Source of the DNA: a virus
Virus record (IMG/VR): IMGVR_UViG_3300037508_001008
Span: 1-64,000 of that record
Length of the DNA stretch: 64,000 nucleotides
Strand: one strand, 5' to 3'
Shown piece after piece: positions 19,525 to 29,004 of this stretch (positions are counted from its first letter, which is position 1; every line of letters starts with the position of its first letter). Position numbers and translations under genes: made by a program. The notes beneath the pieces were generated by a model. The model did no database searches. It worked only from the letters and a program-made list of their open reading frames with translations, and had not been told where the DNA came from.

Positions 19525-20404
19525 AGCTCTTCAACCCCCTCTTTGGCATAGGGTCATCTTTAGATATTATGGTTGTTCCTGGGCCATATAATTCTTTATC
19601 TGATAGATATATTGTTTTTCCAGTTAATGGATCTATATTTGTACCAGTTGAAACACTTGGTAAATTTTTTGGCGTAAATGATCTTGGTGAGACTTTATTT
19701 GCTAAAATTTCTTTTCTTAAAGCTGTTGCTATCTGACACCATGTCGTTGCATTATCCCTAGTTACCACTCTTCTAGGAAGTGATCTATTTGTAATATTAA
19801 AATCACCCAATCTTAGCGAAACTTCATCATCTCCACCAAATCCATAAGTTCTACTTAACTCACATGCAGTTGCCGCTTTTATGTATTCTAAAACTGTAAA
19901 AGATAAATTAGTTCCATCTTCTTCATCCAAAAGACCATATAATGATTTAATTTCATTTGAGTAATTATGTATAATTTCTCCTATTTCCAATAAAGACGCG
20001 TCTGGAAAATATGGAATTAATGTTTCGGGATCAAGATATAATGGATCTACATTTGGGGCAAAAATAATTGTTTCTTCATTTTTTAATATAATAGTTGGTT
20101 GATATTCTTCGCTGACAGAACTAACATATAGTTTTTGCTCAACAACTACATTATTTCCAGAAGATAAAGTTCCAGTAAATTTAACAGTATATGTATCAGC
20201 TAAACTTGGTGTATAGTCATAGTAAAATATTGATGAGGTTGATTGAGTTGCATTAGTTGCAACTATTGTTGTTCCACTTGAGTTTTTAATAGTTACGCTG
20301 ACAGTGCTGGGCGACAACTCAACTTCTAGTCCATTGGAATCTATATCTTTAAATTTTACAGTTACTCTAACCGTATCACTAACTACAACTCTATCTGTTG
20401 ACAT
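19517..20404 (-). CDS. Ig-like domain plus head-tail connector-like protein (295 aa)
   Basis: Residues 1-95 form a beta-sandwich-like module (VRVTVKFKDIDSNGLEVELS, YTVKFTGTLSSG) resembling the N-terminus of the Ig-fused sheath protein. The rest is helical, with LEYIKAATACELSRTYGFGG and ATTWCQIATALRKEILAN, a pattern like gp6-type head-tail connectors. It precedes the putative head-closure gene, consistent with neck assembly. The fusion of a surface-type Ig domain to a connector is unusual. Confidence 0.5.
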   Translation of the reverse strand: MSTDRVVVSDTVRVTVKFKDIDSNGLEVELSPSTVSVTIKNSSGTTIVATNATQSTSSIFYYDYTPSLADTYTVKFTGTLSSGNNVVVEQKLYVSSVSEEYQPTIILKNEETIIFAPNVDPLYLDPETLIPYFPDASLLEIGEIIHNYSNEIKSLYGLLDEEDGTNLSFTVLEYIKAATACELSRTYGFGGDDEVSLRLGDFNITNRSLPRRVVTRDNATTWCQIATALRKEILANKVSPRSFTPKNLPSVSTGTNIDPLTGKTIYLSDKELYGPGTTIISKDDPMPKRGLKSYD

Positions 20405-20418
20405 TTTTACCTCTTAGT

Positions 20419-20871
20419 TCATGCGTTAGATATAATAGTAACGTTTACTGTGCCTGCTGAGTTATTCTCTAAGATAATACTTTCTGCGTTGGAGATTGCA
20501 TATACGTCATTTTTATTAACTGATATGGCAAAGACACCGGCGCTGTATGATTCCTGACTACCCACACTTGCTAATGCAAACGCATCTGCATTAATTTTAT
20601 TTATCTCAGAAGACCCATAGCCATCAAACTGAGCAAATGAGATCGTAGAGATCGTTTCACTATTCTCTACTATCCCAGTAGAGCCTATTATGTTATGAGT
20701 ATCTACAAAAACTAATGTGCTATTTACAGACGGTGGTGATATGACGATAACGCCTAATACTTTTAGGCCACCAAAATTAGTAGTTAATCCAAAAGACTGA
20801 GGAGAAACTACATATACACCACTGTAATTGAAATGATCTTGATTATAGGCTATATCTCCATTGTAGAGCAT
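20419..20871 (-). CDS. Small beta-rich structural protein (150 aa)
   Basis: Unrecognised. A beta-rich, Ser/Asn/Val-rich protein without Cys or membrane segment, 13 nt downstream of the fibre-like gene and 14 nt upstream of the connector-like gene. Composition resembles small decoration or fibre-accessory proteins. No function assigned. Confidence 0.5.
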   Translation of the reverse strand: MLYNGDIAYNQDHFNYSGVYVVSPQSFGLTTNFGGLKVLGVIVISPPSVNSTLVFVDTHNIIGSTGIVENSETISTISFAQFDGYGSSEINKINADAFALASVGSQESYSAGVFAISVNKNDVYAISNAESIILENNSAGTVNVTIISNA

Positions 20872-20884
20872 CTACATCCTTTAA

Positions 20885-22642
20885 TTAGAATGTTCCACCA
20901 TCAATGGAGAAACCACTTAATGTACTGCTATTTCCGTACAATGCGCCTGAGACTCCGATTCCACCAGTTACAACTAAGGTGCCAGTTGTATAAGATGATG
21001 ACGCAGTTGCTGCAGTAAATGTTGTAGCACCGTTTGAGGTTAAGGTAGTGAAAGCTCCTGTGCCTTTAGTTGTTGCGCCTATATTGGACGAATCAATTGT
21101 CTTATTTGTAAGACTTTCAGATCCAGCTAAAGTGGCAAGAGTTCCAGATGTTGGAAGAGTTACGCCTGTTGTTCCAGTCGAGGTAAAGGTTATTGCATTA
21201 GCTCCAGATGTAACAAGGTTGCCACCAAGAGTAATGGTACTAGCTCCATTGTTTACTCCGGTTCCACCATAAGTTGAACCGATTACTGTGCCATTCCAAG
21301 TCCCAGTTGCAATTGTTCCAACTGAAGTAAGGCTTGAGGCAGTCACTCCTGAGCCAAGAGTAGAACCAGAGAGTACAGAAGTCCCTGCAATCAACAATGA
21401 CTTGCCAGTCAGAAGATTAAGATTTTCTGAAGACGTCCATGCGTCAGTTGCGTCAACCCAGTTAAAAGTCTTGTCTGTATCACCCTTAAGAGTGATGCCA
21501 CCACCATCGGCACCTGCGTCTGTCGGAGAGGCGCTTGAGCCAAGTTCAAGATTCTTATCGTCAACAGTTACGGTAGTTGAATTGATTGTAGTTGTTGTAC
21601 CGTTAACTGTTAGATCGCCGGAAAGGACAAGGGACGTGCCAGTGGCAGCGCCGATATTTGGTGTTACAAGCGTTGGCGTGTTAGCAAATACAAGTGCTCC
21701 AGTACCAGTTTCATCCGATATAATTCCAGCAAGTTCTGCTGAGGAAGTTGCTGCAAAATCCGAAAGCTTATTATTAGTAAGTGCAACCGTACCTGTTGCA
21801 TCTGGCAGAGTGATAGTGCGGTCTGCAGTTGGATCTGTGACTGCAAGAGTTGTTTCAAAGTCATTTGCAGTTGCACCTTCAAAAACCATGCTTCCACTAT
21901 TGAGTGTAAGCCCTGCAAATGTTACACTTGCAGAGGTTGCTACATCTTGACCAATAGACAATGAGTGAGTTGTCCCCTCACCTGTTGTTGCTGCAGAAGA
22001 AGTAACACCAGTTCCACCAGTTATTGTTGCTACATAGTTTCCTGAAGTATTAGTTCCAAGCGCAATTTCTATAGTTGTAGAACTTGCTGCGATTAAACGA
22101 CCCTGGGCGTCAACCGTGAAGCTACCGACTGAGGCAGCACCGCCGTATGAACCAGCAGTAACTGTTGTATTGTCAAGATTTAGTGTTATGGTATTTGTAG
22201 ATGATGCTATTGATGAAAGCCCAGTTCCACCTGATATGGTTACAGTCTCCGCGTCGTCAATTGTCTGCGATGTTCCAGAATCACCTGCTAAAGTAAAGTT
22301 ATATGTAGCAGCTACGACAGCTGCATCCACATATCCTGTTGTTGCAACTTTAGTGCTATTGTCCCCGGCTGTTTGTGTTGTTGCAGTTGCAGAAGATCCT
22401 AAGGCTACTGTTCCAGAAAATGTTTTATTTCCAGTAATAGTTTGAGTCCCAGTGAGGTCGACATATGCGCCTTTACCACCGATTGCTTCAACGGTAGTCG
22501 CAATTCCACCAACTCCACCAGTTCCCTTACCATAATAAAGGGTATCATCTACTTCATTATATGCGAGTTCTGCATTTTCCAGACTGCTTGGTGCACCAGA
22601 AGCTCCTGATGCCCTTCTTTTAATTCTGATTGTATTAGCCAT
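20885..22642 (-). CDS. Fibre-like repeat protein (585 aa)
   Basis: Begins MANTIRIKRRASGASGAP and ANAELAYNEVDD-type sequence (here LENAELAYNEVDDTLYYGKG), a known opening of phage fibre/structural proteins common in aquatic phages. It continues with Ser/Thr/Gly/Ala-rich repeats, including GTQTITGNKTFSG and SLTNKTIDSSNIG, typical of trimeric fibre shafts. The coding DNA is markedly richer in GC than neighbouring genes. Likely a tail or head fibre subunit; receptor unknown. Confidence 0.75.
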   Translation of the reverse strand: MANTIRIKRRASGASGAPSSLENAELAYNEVDDTLYYGKGTGGVGGIATTVEAIGGKGAYVDLTGTQTITGNKTFSGTVALGSSATATTQTAGDNSTKVATTGYVDAAVVAATYNFTLAGDSGTSQTIDDAETVTISGGTGLSSIASSTNTITLNLDNTTVTAGSYGGAASVGSFTVDAQGRLIAASSTTIEIALGTNTSGNYVATITGGTGVTSSAATTGEGTTHSLSIGQDVATSASVTFAGLTLNSGSMVFEGATANDFETTLAVTDPTADRTITLPDATGTVALTNNKLSDFAATSSAELAGIISDETGTGALVFANTPTLVTPNIGAATGTSLVLSGDLTVNGTTTTINSTTVTVDDKNLELGSSASPTDAGADGGGITLKGDTDKTFNWVDATDAWTSSENLNLLTGKSLLIAGTSVLSGSTLGSGVTASSLTSVGTIATGTWNGTVIGSTYGGTGVNNGASTITLGGNLVTSGANAITFTSTGTTGVTLPTSGTLATLAGSESLTNKTIDSSNIGATTKGTGAFTTLTSNGATTFTAATASSSYTTGTLVVTGGIGVSGALYGNSSTLSGFSIDGGTF

Positions 22643-22644
22643 TG

Positions 22645-22983
22645 TTAAAAGTTTCCTCCATCAACAAGATTTTCTTCATTATAATTAACCCAAACTGAGC
22701 CATTGTAACGTAAAACATCACCAGGATTAACTGTTGATATAGTAACATCGGTTAAACCATTTAAAACGGATTGTGTAGTAATTGCAGTTTCTGCAGATAT
22801 TATTCTATCTTTAACTGTTAAATGACTGCCCGCTGGATTTAATCCGATAACCGTCTGCATGGCCTCAATGGCGTCATTTGCATTAGCGTGCTGTTGATGG
22901 TGAGGTACCGTTACTGAATTAAGCGCATCAGATGATGTAGGATTGATCAATACGTCCAATGCTGCGGGATACTGGGTGGTCAT
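22645..22983 (-). CDS. Small structural protein upstream of fibre gene (112 aa)
   Basis: Contains TVPHHQQHANANDAIEAMQT, a segment often seen at the N-terminus of phage fibre-associated proteins in marine and freshwater phages, and ends in a short beta region (VLRYNGSVWVNYNEENLVDG). It abuts the fibre gene (2-nt gap). Probably a fibre-attachment or trimer-capping partner. Confidence 0.6.
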   Translation of the reverse strand: MTTQYPAALDVLINPTSSDALNSVTVPHHQQHANANDAIEAMQTVIGLNPAGSHLTVKDRIISAETAITTQSVLNGLTDVTISTVNPGDVLRYNGSVWVNYNEENLVDGGNF

Positions 22984-22992
22984 AAAAATCCT

Positions 22993-23403
22993 TTATAAAC
23001 TAAATATTTTATATTGTTCGTTACTCCAATTAATTGTGATGGAGATAGGACTAGCACTAGAAGATACTGGAAGTCCAGTAGCTGTATCTATGTAGGCTAA
23101 AAGTCTTGATGTAGATCTAACTCCAGTATCTTTATATAAAACTAGATAGGCAAAACCGCTAGTCCCGTAATCTTCTATTGTAATATTATCAGCATCAAAG
23201 ACACCAGATGCTGTTGTTTTTCCGCTTAATAAACTAGTAGTTGCTGCGACTGAATCTTCACTAATGCTTGATAAGAATTCATGTGTACTTAAATTTACTG
23301 TATAAGTATTTTTTACTAATGCAATTTTTAAGTTATTGTCAGTCAGGTCAAATAAACCCTCTAGTAGGCCTTCTTTCCCTTTTGCATATAGTGCATTTGC
23401 CAT
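22993..23403 (-). CDS. Phage structural protein (136 aa)
   Basis: A beta-rich protein beginning NALYAKGKEGLLEGLFDL, followed by NNLKIALVKNTYTVN, a pattern seen in small phage structural proteins that accompany fibres. It shares a one-base overlap with the upstream gene. Exact role not determinable. Confidence 0.55.
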   Translation of the reverse strand: MANALYAKGKEGLLEGLFDLTDNNLKIALVKNTYTVNLSTHEFLSSISEDSVAATTSLLSGKTTASGVFDADNITIEDYGTSGFAYLVLYKDTGVRSTSRLLAYIDTATGLPVSSSASPISITINWSNEQYKIFSL

Positions 23404-24176
23404 TATATGCCAACTTCCGAAGAGACAATAACTCTATATTTATAGCCTTTTTCGAAATAAGTTTTATCATCAATATAGAAAACGGGTGTAGCGTCTGTAG
23501 ATGGGAAATCTACATATACATCTGGTTTCCATGAGTGCATTGATATATTTGTATCTACATTTTCCCATCTTGATGGAGTCTTTTGTATCTTTTTGCGCTG
23601 CGCTTTAAAGTATTTAGAGATCAAAAAGTTTGAAGCTGGTCGAGAACTAAATGTAATTGTTACCCTACCATTATTCTCATCATTTGCTAGATAAAAATCT
23701 CCAGCCGTTGGATTAGTTGATATTATATAAAAATCTGGGTTTTTTGCTAATATTTGATATCCAGTTTCAATATCTGCTCTAACAGACTTATCTTCTATTA
23801 AAACTTCATTAAGAACTGTAGCTTTACTGTCAGTAAGAATCGAAGGTGTCGCTGCGCTAGTCTGGCTTGTAAAGGTTATTTTTTCTTCTGGAATTATAAA
23901 ACCTGAAGAGTCTAATAAATTTGTTATTTTAAGAACATAATCTGTGTTTGGCTGTAATACTATATCCCAATATAAAGTTAAAGTTCTACTAATCTGATTA
24001 TAGTCAGTTATTGTATTTATTACCTTAAATGGAGAAACTAGTTGAACTGGTGTTGCGGTATCTGTATTTACAGTAAAATTGGCATCTACTATCGAAGATA
24101 TCTTAATAGTTCTTCCAAACTTAATGTTAACTGTATTTACTGTTACAGTTGCATTATCAATCAAATATAGTGCCAC
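23403..24176 (-). CDS. Ig-like (SbsA/Big_5-type) structural protein (~257 aa)
   Basis: Residues about 25-110 resemble bacterial Ig-like SbsA domains (NTITDYNQISRTLTLYWDIV, LQPNTDYVLKITNLLDSSG). The second half is beta-rich with GYQILAKNPDFYIISTNPT. It is the first gene after the capsid gene and its hairpin. The start is ambiguous: GTG at 24185, or GTG at 24176, which has GGAG 8 nt upstream and is preferred. Confidence 0.55.
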   Translation of the reverse strand: MALYLIDNATVTVNTVNIKFGRTIKISSIVDANFTVNTDTATPVQLVSPFKVINTITDYNQISRTLTLYWDIVLQPNTDYVLKITNLLDSSGFIIPEEKITFTSQTSAATPSILTDSKATVLNEVLIEDKSVRADIETGYQILAKNPDFYIISTNPTAGDFYLANDENNGRVTITFSSRPASNFLISKYFKAQRKKIQKTPSRWENVDTNISMHSWKPDVYVDFPSTDATPVFYIDDKTYFEKGYKYRVIVSSEVGI

Positions 24177-24237
24177 TTTACACACTCCATAATACGCATC
24201 TATTTTAATAGTAACAAATTAATGCAATTAATAGCAT

Positions 24238-24268
24238 AGGGGACGGTAGATTTATTCCACCGTCCCCT
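24238..24268 (-). terminator. Strong hairpin after the major capsid gene
   Basis: A perfect 10-bp GC-rich stem: AGGGGACGGT (24238-24247) and its complement (24259-24268) with an 11-nt loop. On the minus strand it sits about 45 nt after the capsid stop and is not followed by a clear U-tract. It likely separates or stabilises the abundant capsid mRNA. Confidence 0.65.
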
Positions 24269-24310
24269 AGCTTTAGGGCTAATTCGTAACTATAGCAACC
24301 CTAAGGTTTA

Positions 24311-25375
24311 TCAGCTCAAAGCTACGTCGTTTGTAACCTGAACTTCGTAGTTGCGGCTGAGTCTTACGTTCTTAGCAACAGTGATACCTTCACCATCACC
24401 TAACATTACGATATCATACCGCTCCTTCATTTTAAGTGAGCGAATGTCACGACTTGGATCATCAAACTGATCTGTACTCATATCATCCTTCACTAGAAGT
24501 GAGCCGACCTCATTGCGATCAATGAGGAAGAGGTCTGACTTAGCAGCTGTTGCGCCACTCTTAGCAGTAAAGCTAACGAATGGTGAAACAAGCACATTGA
24601 GACCCATGGGTGCTGTTGCATTTAGAGCGCCTTCGGCTGACTGAGGACGATATCCCCAGCTACTTCCAACACCTGAAGCTGCACCACCGGCGTGGAAAAT
24701 AGCGTCCTTAAGGAACACTGACCACATCAAGGGGTGTAGGATAAAGTCTGTTGGAATATGGTTTTCAGCCATAAGAACAGCAGCCATGTCAATGATGTCA
24801 TCCCATGTCACGGTCTTGTTGGCTGTGCCATCAATGTCGCGACCTGTGGTGTCATCGTATGAACCGCTATCGTTATCAAATACGATAGTAGCTGCGTCTT
24901 TGAATCGGCTAAGTGCAATTTGCTCTTTCAAACGAGCCATGGCACGCCCAGCTGCACGAACATGTAGGCCAACAATGTCCCAAAGTGAATCGGCAATTAC
25001 CTCTTCTGTAAAGGCGAGCTTAACGCCCTTCTTTGAAACTTTGCCCTCTACCTGCTTTGCAAATGCGAGTGCTTGCTCTGGATACTCTTGTCCTTCTGGG
25101 ATCTCTGCTGCTTGGATTGCATTGACTGCTGGGAACTCCAAAGAGCGCCCCTTGCCGAGGCGAACTGTAGAGAGAAGCGGCGTAACCAGCAATTGTGGCT
25201 CCGCAGCCTCACGCAGAGTGCGAGAGAGAACCTTGGGGAAAAGGGCAGCTGCATCAGAAGATGCAAATGCTTCCTTAATGGTTACTCTATTATCTGCGTC
25301 TATATACCCGTCCTCAGTCAGTGCAGCCTCCCAAGCTGGGAGACCCGAGAGGAGCTCTTGGATTGTCTTACTCAT
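24311..25375 (-). CDS. Major capsid protein (HK97 fold)
   Basis: A 354-aa protein following the protease/scaffold and a decoration-like gene. An N-terminal arm (IQELLSGLPAWEAAL) leads into LFPKVLSRTLREAAEPQLL, then EFPAVNAIQAAEIPEGQEYP and a helical EVIADSLWDIVGLHVRAAGR, consistent with an HK97-type major capsid protein of the expected length. AGGAGGAAT is its Shine-Dalgarno. Codon use is more GC-rich than average for this arm, consistent with high expression, and a hairpin follows. Confidence 0.85.
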   Translation of the reverse strand: MSKTIQELLSGLPAWEAALTEDGYIDADNRVTIKEAFASSDAAALFPKVLSRTLREAAEPQLLVTPLLSTVRLGKGRSLEFPAVNAIQAAEIPEGQEYPEQALAFAKQVEGKVSKKGVKLAFTEEVIADSLWDIVGLHVRAAGRAMARLKEQIALSRFKDAATIVFDNDSGSYDDTTGRDIDGTANKTVTWDDIIDMAAVLMAENHIPTDFILHPLMWSVFLKDAIFHAGGAASGVGSSWGYRPQSAEGALNATAPMGLNVLVSPFVSFTAKSGATAAKSDLFLIDRNEVGSLLVKDDMSTDQFDDPSRDIRSLKMKERYDIVMLGDGEGITVAKNVRLSRNYEVQVTNDVALS

Positions 25376-25413
25376 CTTAGGATTATTCCTCCTGTGCTAT
25401 TGTTTTCTATTTA

Positions 25414-26187
25414 TCAGAGTGTCAAATTAACGCGGAATGCGCCAATGACATTATTTACGTCCAGGTTCGCCCGAATGCCAAGCTTACCGCTAAAAGTACC
25501 GGCACGAGTAAGCTCGTAAACAGTCTTTAAAGCGCCTGGATCTGATGGAAGCTGCATGTAGCTAAGGAGGCCGTCATCAAAGTTTGTAGCAAACTTCTCT
25601 ACTTCGACAACCTTACCAACTTGCAAGTATGCGTAGGCAGCTGAGCTATCATAGAAGTCAGTTGCTGCAGCCAATACTGGGCGTCCCATAACATCGGAGC
25701 GAACGACGGAACCAACTGTTACGTCATTGTTCAATCCGCTAACCATGGGATACTCTACATAACCATGCGTAATAAAGCCAGCACCCTGAGATGTGCCCTT
25801 ATCGAATGGTCTGTAAAGATCATACTGTGCGCAACCAATTGGAATTGAGCGAGCAGGGACTGAAATTGTGTCAGTAGCTCCTGAGCTATAGTTTGGTGTT
25901 GCACCGTCTAGCGGATCCCAAGTTGTGGGCATTGAATCGCCCCAGGACTTGCTTGAGCTAGTTCCGTTAGCGGGAACTACTCTTGCGTCGCCATTGGAAT
26001 CAGCTACGACTGAAAGAATGGTACCCTTAGGAATGACAATCTCAAAGCGATCATCTTCACTATCTGAATACCAAGTTGGAAGACCTGGATGTGGAAGCAA
26101 GTAGGCTGCGGGAGCAACTCCCTCAGAAACTACAAACCTTCCAGCACCAGTCTTACTATGTACCTTGCGGAATTTTGCTAAACTCAT
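25414..26187 (-). CDS. Putative capsid decoration or minor head protein (257 aa)
   Basis: Lies between the protease/scaffold and the major capsid gene, the usual place of a decoration protein. Beta-rich, with FEIVIPKGTILSVVADSNGD and VPARSIPIGCAQYDLYRP. Like the capsid gene it has a richer codon usage than most of the arm. It ends 38 nt before the capsid start. No catalytic motif is seen. Confidence 0.6.
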   Translation of the reverse strand: MSLAKFRKVHSKTGAGRFVVSEGVAPAAYLLPHPGLPTWYSDSEDDRFEIVIPKGTILSVVADSNGDARVVPANGTSSSKSWGDSMPTTWDPLDGATPNYSSGATDTISVPARSIPIGCAQYDLYRPFDKGTSQGAGFITHGYVEYPMVSGLNNDVTVGSVVRSDVMGRPVLAAATDFYDSSAAYAYLQVGKVVEVEKFATNFDDGLLSYMQLPSDPGALKTVYELTRAGTFSGKLGIRANLDVNNVIGAFRVNLTL

Positions 26188-26207
26188 TGTTTATTCTCCT
26201 TAACTTA

Positions 26208-27839
26208 TCAGAGTTTACGTCTACCCATTAGGGCATCAACTAAAACTTGCTCGAAAGAATCGGCAACTGGTGCAGTTTGTTCAACTACATCCTCTTTGCC
26301 AACTGTTAATACATTTTCTTCAGCTTCTGTAACTTCAGCTTCTGAGGTAACCTGTGGCATACCTATAAAGTTTGAAATTCTTTTAGCTAATTTCACCGGT
26401 GTTTTAGCTAGATCTCTAAGAGTATCTGCCAATGATGAAGCTGTTCTAGCTACGTGGTCAGCAATTAGCTTTTCACGGTCCTCAACTTGCTCATAGCCAA
26501 GTGCAATCTTTGTATCAACAACTCTTTCAACAAGAGTCATGTGCAATGCGCCCTTTAGGCGTGCATTTTCTTCTTCAAGAAGTTTTACCTTACCTTGTAG
26601 TTCTTCAGTAACATGCTCAATGCCAGCGTTTTCCGCACTGAGATCATTGGACTGATTCACTTCTTCTTGAACTTCATCATCGCTTTCGGATGATGCCTCT
26701 TCTGGCTTTTCAGCATTTTCGGAATCTACGTTATGTACTTCCGCCTCTTCTGAATCGTCAGATGAGTTCTCTTCAGCCTTATCTTCACTGACAGTTTCTT
26801 CTTCAGAAACGATAACCTCTTGACTATCTCCTTCGGAAGGAGTGTCAACAGTTTCTTGTGAAGTGGCTTCTTCAGAATCTTCTTTATTTGTAGCGGCTGC
26901 TATATTTGACAAATCCTCGCTCAAGCCAGCAGCTACAGCTAGGATATCTTCATCCTTAGTAACTTCATCCATGCTATGGGTCTCCTCAGAATCTATTATT
27001 TTTGAATCTTCATTACATAGTAATGATTTTGTATTATTATTATCATTTTCACTTTCATGTAGAGCTAAAGCCGTCAAGAAAGCGCCCTTTAAGTGTAGGT
27101 AAATAGGTTTGGATTCTTTCTTTTTCATTTCTTTCAGAATTGATTTATTTTCAGTAATTGAAAATATATCTTCATTATCCATACTTAAAACAAACGCAGA
27201 ACTTTTAGCGACCCAATTATCAGAATTACTTACTTCAGCAGAACCAGAACCAACCTTAGTCGTACGAACTCCAGATTTTTGATCTGCTGGTTGGTTTACG
27301 AAAGAATATTCTTTAAAGGAGATGTCTTGCATATCGATATATGCTAATTTGCCTTTGTAAACTTGACCCCGTTTAAACTTTGCAGGCTGTGGTCTTCCGG
27401 ATGCATCTTCGCGAGCTAGATCATTTCCTGTTATTGAACAGACCGCTTTGCCAGCTCTACCACCAACAGATCCTGTTAGATATCTTTTATCTAAAACTTT
27501 TTGTGCAGCGACTGGATCTGTTATTGCGATTTGCAAACGTACATACATCGATCCATCATTTTCCTTATCCATCTTTGCAGCGATAACACGACCCATTGGC
27601 TCAGTGTTCATATCATGATTTAATATAATTGGCTTTGGATATGGCTCAACCCAAGACTGCAGCGCCTTCTCTAACTCTTCAGCTGAATAGTTGTTGTAAT
27701 TAGAAGTTAATCCCTCATGTATTGCTGCCACTTCAATGATCAGACCATGTTTGGAATTAAAGGATTCAGAAAAATTTAAGTCCATTTTACTGAAATCGGG
27801 CATTTGGATTGTAAAGTTTTCTACAAAATCAAAAGACAT
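26208..27839 (-). CDS. Prohead serine protease fused to scaffold (543 aa)
   Basis: The first ~200 residues look like a phage prohead protease: EVAAIHEGLTSNYNNYSAEE, a candidate catalytic His75 in ILNHD, ITDPVAAQKVLDKRYLTGS with candidate Ser124 in TGSVGG. Residues about 290-420 are highly acidic (Glu/Ser/Asp), followed by a coiled coil (ELQGKVKLLEEENARLK), a scaffold-like layout. The C-terminus (VDALMGRRKL) is basic. I choose ATG 27839, preceded by AAAGGAAAACAA, over a longer start at 27902. Expected to scaffold head assembly and then cleave itself and head proteins. Confidence 0.8.
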   Translation of the reverse strand: MSFDFVENFTIQMPDFSKMDLNFSESFNSKHGLIIEVAAIHEGLTSNYNNYSAEELEKALQSWVEPYPKPIILNHDMNTEPMGRVIAAKMDKENDGSMYVRLQIAITDPVAAQKVLDKRYLTGSVGGRAGKAVCSITGNDLAREDASGRPQPAKFKRGQVYKGKLAYIDMQDISFKEYSFVNQPADQKSGVRTTKVGSGSAEVSNSDNWVAKSSAFVLSMDNEDIFSITENKSILKEMKKKESKPIYLHLKGAFLTALALHESENDNNNTKSLLCNEDSKIIDSEETHSMDEVTKDEDILAVAAGLSEDLSNIAAATNKEDSEEATSQETVDTPSEGDSQEVIVSEEETVSEDKAEENSSDDSEEAEVHNVDSENAEKPEEASSESDDEVQEEVNQSNDLSAENAGIEHVTEELQGKVKLLEEENARLKGALHMTLVERVVDTKIALGYEQVEDREKLIADHVARTASSLADTLRDLAKTPVKLAKRISNFIGMPQVTSEAEVTEAEENVLTVGKEDVVEQTAPVADSFEQVLVDALMGRRKL

Positions 27840-27934
27840 TTTGTTTTCCTTTATAAAGTAATTCTCTTTTAATAGTAAGTTTATTTTTATGACATTGAAC
27901 AAATTTATATGAATTTATCAAACCTTAAATAGTT

Positions 27935-28702
27935 TTATACTAATTCATACTCCTTTAATCTATTGTCTCCATTTTTTAAAAAATCTGAATACATAATTGG
28001 CGACATTATATGAGGGGCATACAGGTATGAGGCGGAAAATAAATTATAATTTTTCTGCTTACAATTTAATGACCAACCAACATCTTCGCCCTGTTCATGA
28101 ATATTATATCTCACATTTTTATAAACATTTTTACTCATCATTTTTGCTGCCATAATAATATCAGATTGAAAGTACGTACCGAGTGGGTAATGTTCTTTTC
28201 TATAAGCTTTTCCTGGCACATCGTCTCTCCAAGTCATAACGCTTGGAAACTGTTTGCCCATTGGTGTCATAAACATTAATGGACTAACAGCATCGGCGCC
28301 TTGTTTTATGTGCGCTATTAATAATTCTAATGTGTTGGGATTTTCTATTAAAATATCAGAATCTAAACTGAAATAATATTCTGGTTCTATTTCTGTAACT
28401 CTATCCAAAATATGATTTCTAAGTTTTGACATATTTTCATATTTTGAAATTGTCCACTGTCGTCCATTATTTTGATGTTCAAAATGAGGAGTATCATCTC
28501 TAATAACTATCTCAAAATGAGCTATACTTTTATCATATTTTCTCCAAGTATCTAAAATACTTAGTGTTTTATCATCACTTGATGAAGTTTCAAAGATAAA
28601 GCCAATCTCTTCAGTCGAAACTGATTGACTCTTAACACATTTAATCCAGTGATTCAATATCCAATCTCTTTTATAGATTGGACAACCAATAATTAATTTC
28701 AT
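27935..28702 (-). CDS. Glycosyltransferase-like protein (255 aa)
   Basis: GT-A-like fold: LIIGCPIYKRDWILNHWIK at the N-terminus, FETSSSDDKT, a DSD metal-binding motif at residues 114-116 (YFSLDSDILI) and a GEDVGWSL motif near the C-terminus resembling the acidic catalytic region. The reaction should be transfer of a sugar from an activated donor. It overlaps the upstream gene by 4 nt (ATGA) within the head operon, suggesting that a virion protein or host surface glycan is modified. Substrate unknown. Confidence 0.7.
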   Translation of the reverse strand: MKLIIGCPIYKRDWILNHWIKCVKSQSVSTEEIGFIFETSSSDDKTLSILDTWRKYDKSIAHFEIVIRDDTPHFEHQNNGRQWTISKYENMSKLRNHILDRVTEIEPEYYFSLDSDILIENPNTLELLIAHIKQGADAVSPLMFMTPMGKQFPSVMTWRDDVPGKAYRKEHYPLGTYFQSDIIMAAKMMSKNVYKNVRYNIHEQGEDVGWSLNCKQKNYNLFSASYLYAPHIMSPIMYSDFLKNGDNRLKEYELV

Positions 28703-29004
28703 ACCTTTACTTTATCTTCAGTCTTTTCTTTGGTTACTTTTATTTCCTGCTTAGTCTCCAAATCTATATCAACTTGTTCTTTAGAAACTGTCAAAGTGGG
28801 TTCAACTTTAACTGGAGAAAGTTCTTCTATTCTACATTCTAACTCTTCTATTTTTTCAACTAAAGTATTGACAATGTCAACTAAAACTTGTAAAGATAGT
28901 CTTGTCTGACCATTTGCTACGGTCATATTAAATGCTTCTACTGCATCATCTGTTCTAGCATAAGACTTTAGGGCCTCAGTGGTAATTTCAATATCAAAAG
29001 ACAT
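28699..29004 (-). CDS. Small head-operon protein (101 aa)
   Basis: Unrecognised. An N-terminal helical half, a short coiled coil (LVDIVNTLVEKIEELECRIE) and a Lys/Glu/Val-rich tail. Coupled to the portal gene by a one-base overlap and to the glycosyltransferase gene by ATGA. Probably a small head-assembly or accessory protein. Confidence 0.5.
   Translation of the reverse strand: MSFDIEITTEALKSYARTDDAVEAFNMTVANGQTRLSLQVLVDIVNTLVEKIEELECRIEELSPVKVEPTLTVSKEQVDIDLETKQEIKVTKEKTEDKVKV

Noticed and set aside
20833-22445. Long plus-strand open frames antisense to the fibre-like gene
   Set aside because: They lie opposite a clear fibre gene with good Shine-Dalgarno and repeats; low-complexity codons simply leave the antisense frame open.
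24238-24268. Classical intrinsic terminator after the capsid gene
   Set aside because: The hairpin is strong, but no U-tract follows in the direction of transcription, so termination is not certain; kept as a hairpin with reduced confidence.
26208-27902. Start of the protease/scaffold at 27902
   Set aside because: The 21 extra residues (MFNVIKINLLLKENYFIKEN plus K) have no Shine-Dalgarno, while the internal ATG at 27839 has AAAGGAAAAC.
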